A program made the translations under genes and the position numbers. A DNA stretch of 64,000 bases from Letharia columbiana. Taxonomy: Eukaryota > Ascomycota > Lecanoromycetes > Lecanorales > Parmeliaceae. Below the pieces are notes generated by a model. That model was not told the origin of the DNA. It did no database searches and saw only the letters and a list, made by a program, of their open reading frames with translations. The DNA is taken from assembly GCF_014066305.1 (NCBI RefSeq), contig NW_023501041.1, positions 248,001 to 312,000 on the forward strand, in the 5' to 3' direction. Positions within the stretch are counted from its first letter, which is position 1. Each line of letters begins with the position of its first letter. Below, one piece after another: positions 48,482 through 57,400 of the stretch.

Positions 48482-51400
48482 ATGACGATGCCAGCCCCAG
48501 ACTTGATGCATGCATCACCAAATGTACCTACCAACCTTTGTCTGCAGAATGAGCCCAACAGGCAGAAGGGGACTTCTCCAGATTCGTATCATGACGCAAA
48601 AACCGATTTCGACTCGGGTTCACTCGGAGACCGTTGTCCTACCCCTTTCCCGTCCTTGACAGGCCTGAGATCACGGGGGAAAGTTGGAGAACTAGAGTCG
48701 GCGACGATTGGCTCGAGAGTGACACTTGTCGATCTACACAATGCTACAGCATCGCTTGGTGCTTCGCCGATTGCAGCTCTACAAGCTGCTTGGGCTGTGA
48801 TCCTTTCTACGTACACTGCTGCTCAGGACGATGTTATCTATACCACCCTTATCGCCTCCCCAGCGAGCCATAACTCTGATCATCGAGGCGAGGACGACTT
48901 TCAAGCGATTCAAACGCGAGTATGTCTCAACATCCCTCAAAAGCGGGGCCAAACAACAAATGGCAGCATCCTTAAACACTTGACAGCATCAAATGCGTTG
49001 GCGCTACTTCAATCTAAGCAGCCAGTGGTTCCAGCTGCTCACCGTGATGAATTGATCAAACATGGAACGCTTGTAGCCTTGAAAAGCAAGGATTGTCCTG
49101 AACGTGGCGATGGGATTTTGAAATTAAGCAATGGGCTCTTCAAAGGTGATGAGCCCGCAGTCAGTCTTGTAGCCCGGCCTGACTTGGCCGGTTCCCTGGA
49201 GTTGAATGTACTCTACATCAATCTGGTTCTGAACGAAACTAGCGCGCTTGTGATGTTAGAGCAATTGGACGATGTCTTAGCATTCATTTTAGCAAATCCT
49301 GCAAAACCGATTGCAGATAGCTTGGCTGCTATTCGCCCTTCTCTATTATCGACATGGAATGGAGCCCTGCAGGAGTCCACAGAATTCAGTCTACAGGCAC
49401 CACACTTGCATGCCCAATTCGAGAGTTTTGCCAGTTGCAGCCCGCACCGTGTGGCATTGGATTTCAGGAAGGACATACATTCTGAAAAATCAAGCGATAA
49501 CACCACGTGGACCTATGAGCAGCTCAATGACAGAGCCGAGAGTTTTGCTACGCGTCTCATCCACCGCTTTGGCCCCTTGACTGATGATGTTATACCAGTA
49601 TGCATGGAAAAGCGCCCGGAGCTCTACATTGCCATTCTCGGTATTTTGAAGACAGGCGGGGCCTGGTGTCCAATCGATCCGTCTTTCCCAGCTCGTCGCC
49701 GCCACCACCTTATTGCACGAATTGGCGCTCGAATTCTTGTTGTTGCTGAGCCAAAGCCTGCAGGTAGCACCGACGGCATACCCCAAGGCGTGACCACTGT
49801 CGACATCAACTGTCTGGAGGACACTGTTGCCGGTGTGTTTAAAACTCCTAGTGCAAAGATGGGAAGCCTTGCCTATCTCATTTGGACAAGTGGGACTACT
49901 GGCGATCCCAAGGGCGTTCCAATTCATCACAAAGCTGCAGTGACCAGTATGCGAGCTCTACAGAGGTCTATACCTTCTGATGTAGCTGGAGGCATCGTGC
50001 GTTGCCTACAATTTTCTCAGTTCACGTTTGATGTCTTCATTCAGGACTTGTTCTACACCTGGGGCATTGGAGGGACGGTCATATCGTCCACCCGAGAAAT
50101 CATGCTTGGCTCATTCGCCGAGCTGGCAACCAAGACAAACGCAACCCATGCGCATTTGACCCCAGCTTTCGCGGCGAGTGTGCCGAGAGAGCGATGTCCG
50201 ACCCTCGAGGTCATCACGATGATTGGAGAGAAGTTGCCTCAGGCTATAGCAGACGATTGGAGTCAGGATATGCGAGCTTTCAACACGTATGGTCCCGCCG
50301 AGACTACGGTAGTCTCAACTTTAAGGCAGTTTGGTGCTGCAGGAGACGAAGTTCAGAGCGAGAATATTGGCTTTCCTCTAGTATCGGTGTCTACTTTTGT
50401 TATGCGCGATGATCGCCCTCTCATGAGACAAGGTATTGGCGAGTTAGCTCTTGGGGGCCCCCAGCTTTCGAAGCGCTACTGGAATGATCCAGATAGATCT
50501 TCCGAAAAATTTGTTTGGAATGAGCAGTGTTCTAGAAACTTATACATGACAGGAGATTTGGTTCGCCAACTGTACGATGGCTCTTTGGAGTTTGTTGGCC
50601 GTACGGATGACCTGATCAAGATCCAAGGTATCCGTATCGAGCTTAGCGAGATTGGCTTTTCTCTTCGTTCCTGCCATCCACTCGTCGAGCAAGTCGAGAT
50701 ACAATACCTGGATCGGCCGGACCGTCCTTCAAAGGTCATCGTGGCGTTTCTCGTTGCACCAAAATTGGACAATAGCATGCAACCTACCAGTCAACTCACT
50801 GCAAGCGAAGAAGCGATCCCAATTGCTAAGAGCGCTCTCCTTAAAGCGCAGACCAACTTGCCTGGTTATATGATCCCAAGGGTGTTTCTCGTGATAAATA
50901 GCATTCCAACGACATCTTCGGCTAAGACCGATCAAGCTGTTCTCAAAGACATTTACAGCTCGATCGATCTGGGAACGTGGGAAAGGACGCTTGCTTCAAA
51001 TGACAACAGTACCAGAGAGGTAGCGACCTGGAGCACGCGCGAATCAGATCTCATCGCGGTTGTCACGGAACTCTCTGGAACACATCGGGATTCAATGAGT
51101 CGAGCCTGTGACTTGCGTTCGATTGGAATAGATTCCATTGCCGCAACGAGATTAGCTCCACTGCTCAATGCCAAAGGGTTTCGCATCTCAGTCGCCGATA
51201 TTCTTAAGTGCCAAAATCTGGATGATCTTTCGAAGTCGACTGACAAGCCCCACACCGAGCATCTGACAGAAAGACACGATCTAGAGGCTTTCCACAAAGA
51301 ATGGTACACCAGGGTTACAAATGAAATAAATAGACGTGATGTATACGTGGCTCCGGCTTTGCCGTTGCAAGAGTCTCTTCTCAGCGAAAGTATGCAGAAC

Positions 51401-54400
51401 CCCAGCGCTTACTGGAGTAACACTTTTCTTTCTCTCGATGCTAAGGTCGACAACAACCGCTTACGCAAGGCATGGTTGCAGGTTGTGAGCGATACAGAGG
51501 CATTACGTACAGGTTTCATCCCTTCAGCTGCAGTTTTGGAACATCATATCGATGCCTCCATCTCGAACTCAACATTTATGCAGTTGATATACGAAGTGGC
51601 TACCATTGATTGGACATGTGTGAAGTCGTCAGAGGCCGGTATGATCGAGCTTGCCACACAACGAGCACATGCTGTGGCCGAAAGACATCAAAGAGATCAC
51701 TTCAGGGACCCGCTTGTGGCCATTACGATCTTCGAACAGCCAAACCATTGCGTGATGATGGTCTCTGTTCATCACGCTGTTCGCGATGAGGCATCGTTAG
51801 GTTTCATCCTGGAAGATGTTAGTAAGAGCTACCAGAAGTTTGGTGAGGGCCCAGGACATCGGCATCAATTGCGCGAGGCTCTACAAGTGATGCTTCCGAC
51901 GGGAGCTCAAATCGATCAGGATGAGGATTTCTGGTCAAAAGCACTCGAAACTTTCGTTACCACTGATGATGCAAATATATGGCCTGATTTGACTGGAAAG
52001 AGCAGGCGAAGCGAAGACCCAGCTGTAGGGTTCTTAATCCACACTCAGGCTCTGAAAACGAGCTACAAAGACCTTCAAGGTGCAGCACTCGGCCTCGGTG
52101 CATCATCGGTAGCATCAATTTTACTAGTAGCTTGGGGGAGCGTGCTACTGGAGTACTTGGAGACTAGCAGCGTAGTATTCGCAGAGACATGGTCAACCCG
52201 AATTGATGACTTTACATTAGCGGATGTTGTCGGACCACTAACGACTGTATTACCTGTCCCTTTTCGTGCGCTGAGATCCGCTCGCGAAGCCTTAATCGCG
52301 CAATCGAATTTTCAGAGAGAGTCTAGAGCCCATCGCTCAATTCATGCACGAGTCATTAGAAAAATTCTAAAACGCTCCGAGAACCAAGGTCTATATCCAG
52401 CAGTGTTCAACTTTCTTCCTGATTTGGGGGAAGACAGCGAGAACGGTTGCTCTTCAATATGGAGTAAGATTGACAATGTCGTGGGCCTTACTGTTGAACA
52501 TCCTTTGGCACTCAATGTCGCACAGACAGCAAACGGTGTTCTAGAGATGGAGATCTCAGCAAGCCAAAAGGTTATGAGCAGTGCCCACCTCGCCATACTT
52601 GCTCTGCAGGTGGACGCATTCGTCGAGACGATGTTGAGATCCCCTGACATGCCACTTACGCAACTTTCATTATATTTTCCAAAAGAGCTGGTCTCTGTGA
52701 CCTCGGTCTCCTTCAGCGAAAAGGTGAAACTTGCTTGGAAACAAAATCCCACGGATTGGGTGGATCATTACGCTGCAGTACATCCACACTGGCCCGCAGC
52801 TCAAGTGGTCACCTCTCTTGACAACAAGGAGTGCGAATCTGAAAGCTGGAGTTTTGCAGAATTACGCTACGCATACAATCGAGTTTCAGCTTTCATTAGT
52901 CACAGTGGTTATACTAATCAGATGATAGCAGTGTGTCTGGATCGCCGTATTGAGGCTTATGCGGTAATTCTTGGGATTATGGCGTCTGGCAATACCTACT
53001 TACCCATCGACGAAGATTTGCCCGGGAAGCGCAAATCATTCTTACTGCAGGACAGTACAGCTGCCATGCTCTTCACCACCAGGTCTCTTGCGCTTACGTT
53101 TCCAAGCACTCCAGCCGAAAGCCGCGTGGTCTACGTGGACTGTAGTACATATGTGGAGCAAATAGTCAGTGGTCGTTCGGTTGAAACCTCCTCGCATCCA
53201 CAAGCTAGCGACAACGCTTATTTGCTTTACACCTCTGGATCAACTGGAGTACCGAAGGGTGTGCTTGTTGGCCGGGGCAACCTTTGCTCGTTCATCGAAG
53301 GACTTTCCGAGTTCATTTGTCCACTTATTCCTGGAATGAAAGAGCTTCCGGGTAAAGGCAAATACCTCGGACTTGCAAGCAGAGCTTTTGACGTTCACAT
53401 TGCTGAGATGTTCCTGGCCTGGCGACAAGGTCTGGCTGCAGTGACTGCTCCTAGGACGATGCTGCTCGATAATCTTGAGCTAGCGCTTCGGAAGCTGGAG
53501 ATTACTCATGCTAGCTTTGTGCCATCATTGATCGATCAAGCTGGCTTAGATCCCGCGAATCTCCCTGACCTTCATTATCTGGGTGTCGGAGGCGAGAAGA
53601 TGTCGAAACGTGTTATCGATTCATGGGCCTCCAATGAGAACGCATCTTTGATAAATGCGTATGGTCCAACTGAAATGTCAATAGGATGCACCGCTGCAGA
53701 AGTCACTGGAGAATCGAGTTCGAGGAACGTCGGTCGACCTTACGGGAACTCCGTTGCTCATGTACTGGTACCTGGATCCAATAGGTACACCCTGCGTGGC
53801 GTTGCAGGAGAGCTCTGCTTTACAGGAGACTTAGTCGCAAATGGCTACCATAATCGTCCCGATGCGAAAGGATTTGTAAATGATTTCAACGGTGAAAGAA
53901 TGTATCGCACAGGTGACGTAGTGCGCTTGATGGCAGACGACACACTGGAATACCTGCGCCGAGAGGATGATCAAACCAAAGTCAGAGGTCAACGACTCGA
54001 ACTAGGTGAGATTACCGAGGCTGTTCGATCGACAGCCGTAACGACGCTGGGGTTGAATAACATCGACGTGGCAACTATGGTTGCTCAGCATCCCAAGCTC
54101 TCAAAATCACAACTTGTAAGCTTCGTCGTTCCCAACCCACATTCAAATAAAACCCTAGAAGTTTCAGAGACCCTTAGCTCTGCCCACGACTATGCTATCG
54201 CAAGCGAGATTCAAGCCGGTTGCCGAAAAGTCCTTCCCGCTTACATGGTTCCTGATGTGGTCATTCCCCTCACAAAACTACCCCTGGCCCCGTCATCCGG
54301 AAAAGCAGATTTGAAGCGCCTCAAAATTCTTTTCGCAGACATACCAATTGCGGACTTGATACACGACACCTCCTCAGAACAGCCTGATCAACCGGATTCA

Positions 54401-57400
54401 ACCCGCCAAGAATTGACTGAAGCTGAGAGAAGTGTGCGAAGCGCAGTCATGAACACCCTAGCTGTTGATGCGGCCGAAATCTCAAGAAATACCAACATCT
54501 TCCGGCTAGGACTTGATAGTCTAAGCGCCATCACTCTGGCCGTCAAACTGCAGAAGCTAGGATACGACTGCACAGTTTCCAGCGTCCTGATAAACCCCTT
54601 TCTTGAACAGCTGGCTCTTCTACCTCAAAAAGACCAAGACAAAGAGGCACCAGCAGACCAACTTACACAGACACGGTCAAGACTAGGAGATCTCGAGTCC
54701 AGGTTTCGTGGGACTCACTCCCATGGCCTAGACGACTCGTCCATTCAGGCAGTAAAGCCTTGCTTGCCTTTACAAGAGACCCTTGTGGCGACTTCTCTCA
54801 ACGACAATAGTGATCCGCTCTATGTGAATCACATGGCATTGAGGCTATCTAATGATTTCGATCGCGCTCATCTTTATAGAGCTTGGGCGAGGGTAGTGGC
54901 CGACCACGACATACTCAGGACCTGCTTCCAGGAATTCGAAAATGGAATTGTTCAAGTCATTTTTGAATATGTTGAGTCCCGATCAGTGTCCTGGGAAGAG
55001 ACTGTTACCTCAGATCCCGAGTCGGCTTCCCAGCTTCAGCAAAGTAAATCTGGCACAGAAATTATCTCTGACATTGCGAGCAAAGCCCCATTGAGACTGA
55101 CCCTGTTTCGGCCACCTTCTGACGACGGAAGTTCGATACTGTTGGTTTCAATACATCATGCACTATATGATAGAGAATCCATCACCATGGTACTTCAAGA
55201 GCTCATCATGCGATATCACTCAGCCATTCCTCCGGCTCATACCCCTTTTGATTCGATGATTGAACACGTATTTTCCCAGGATCAGGAGGCGTCCGAAGTC
55301 TTCTGGAAAGATTATCTAGCACATTGTAGGCCGACTTCGATTGTGGATCGAGCTGATACCACAAAAAAAACCCCGAATAACAATTTCTTCCCGACGGTGG
55401 ACAGGACTCTTGCTAGTCCGCTTGCTGAGTTGGAGGACTTCTCTTCTTCTATAAGTGGAACACTGACATCAACTATCCAGGCAGTCTTTGGCATCATCTT
55501 GGCTCAAGTGCTGGAAACCCACGATGTAGTATTTGGCGCCGTACTTTCCGGGCGCACTGTGCCGATAGAGAATCCTCATACTATCGTTGCGCCCTGCATA
55601 ACAACCATTCCTCAACGCGTCAATTTCCATTCCAATTGTTCCTCTATTGTAGACATCGTGAAAGATGCCCAACAAGGTTTTGTAGCCTCTCTCGAGTTTC
55701 AACACACAGCTCTGAGACATATCCATCGCTGGCTCGGAGCAGAGAAACCCTTGTTCGACTGTCTAGTCTCCTGTATACAGAAATTGGATTCAAAGCCTAG
55801 CACTTATCCACGTCTTTGGACTGAGCTCGAGGGCTCCATCCCCAAAGACTTCCCGCTCTCTATTGAATTTGAGGCTGACTATGGAGCCGGTCGAATGCGT
55901 GCTCACTGTGCTTTCTCTCCTGCATTTGGCGACTTGGACAGAGCAGCGTCTTTACTAGAGAATATCGATCTTCTTCTGGGAGCGTTAGTTCGACGAGAAA
56001 TTGTCACTACTGAAGATCTAGGCCTCTCCAAAAGTGATGCTGTAGACTATAGATCTAAGCCGCAAGTTTGGGACCAGTCACACTGGACGCCGAGAGAGCT
56101 GAAGGTGCGAGAGCTTGCGGCTGAGATCTGTGGTACCAGTGCGAAAGACATCTCAAAGGGAGCATCATTTTTCAGTCTAGGGATCGACTCTATCACTGCA
56201 ATTCGGTTTGCGCAACGCCTAAGACACTCGGAAATGCAGTGCTCTTCAGCGGATGTGATGCGCCATTCATGTATAGCGGCGCTAGCCCAAAAAATTGACA
56301 GTCTTCCACATCACACGAGAAGCATCGAAAAGCTCTCAGAGGCGCCACAGGAAGACGACCTCAATCACTTTATCCCTCAGCTCCCAATTTGGAGCCCCGC
56401 AGACACTATAACAGACGTCTATGCTTGTACTCCACTGCAGTCCTCCATGCTTACTCAAACCCTGGGATCAGATGGGAAGCTTTATTTTCACTACCATGCT
56501 GTCCGACTAGCCCGCCATATCGATCTCTCCAGACTAAAACAAGCATGGGAATATCTCATCGTGAAGACAGAGATACTTCGAACCACCTTCCACTTTTCCA
56601 ACGCGGTTAACACGTGGCTGGCAGCAGTGCACCAAGAGAGGCCAGACTCTTGGACAGAGCGCGATATCATAACTTCAATATCTGATTCGCTGACCGATAT
56701 CATGGAGCATTCTGTATTCCATGAAGAAGCGGACTTTGAGCAGCCGCCTTGGAAGGCAACTATTTTGAAGACGGCAACGGAAACTGTGCTCGTGATGTCG
56801 ATGCATCACAGTCTCTACGACGGCGAGTCAATCAACCTCCTGTTCCAAGACCTGGCAAGGCTGTATGAAGACATCGATTTGCCCCTAAGAGCACCTTTCA
56901 GCGATGCAGCGAGAGCTATCTCGAAGAGTAAGACGGAGGCCGAAAACTTTTGGTTACGACAACTCGACGGGTTTACAAACAGTGAGGTTTCCCCGTCGCA
57001 GAAAGCCACAGAGACGGCCATGATAGAAATGGATACTACTTTCCTAATGAACATCGAGAGTATACTTCAGGGCTGCAAAGATCTTGGGGTGACCATCCAG
57101 ACGGTCGCACTCTTGGCCTATGGAAAGAGCCTCGCTTGCGTCTCAGGACGCCGAGATGTCGTCTTTGGTCATGTGGTCGGAGGTCGATCGCTTGCAATGC
57201 CAGGCGCAGACGAAGTCGTCGGACCGCTCTTCAACACGGTCCCATCCCGCATCGTCTTTGACAAGACCTATGTCACGAACAAAGCTGCGGCCATTGACAT
57301 TCAACAGTCCTCGGGAAACTCACGACCACACCAGTATGCGTCGTTGGGTAGGATTCAGCAGGCATGGCGGCAGAAGGTTGGAGATGCTAACGCACAGCTT

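Noticed and set aside
48305..48511. Minus-strand small open frame overlapping the NRPS start
   Set aside because: It lies in the promoter and first codons of the NRPS and has no motif. An upstream antisense transcript is possible but unsupported.
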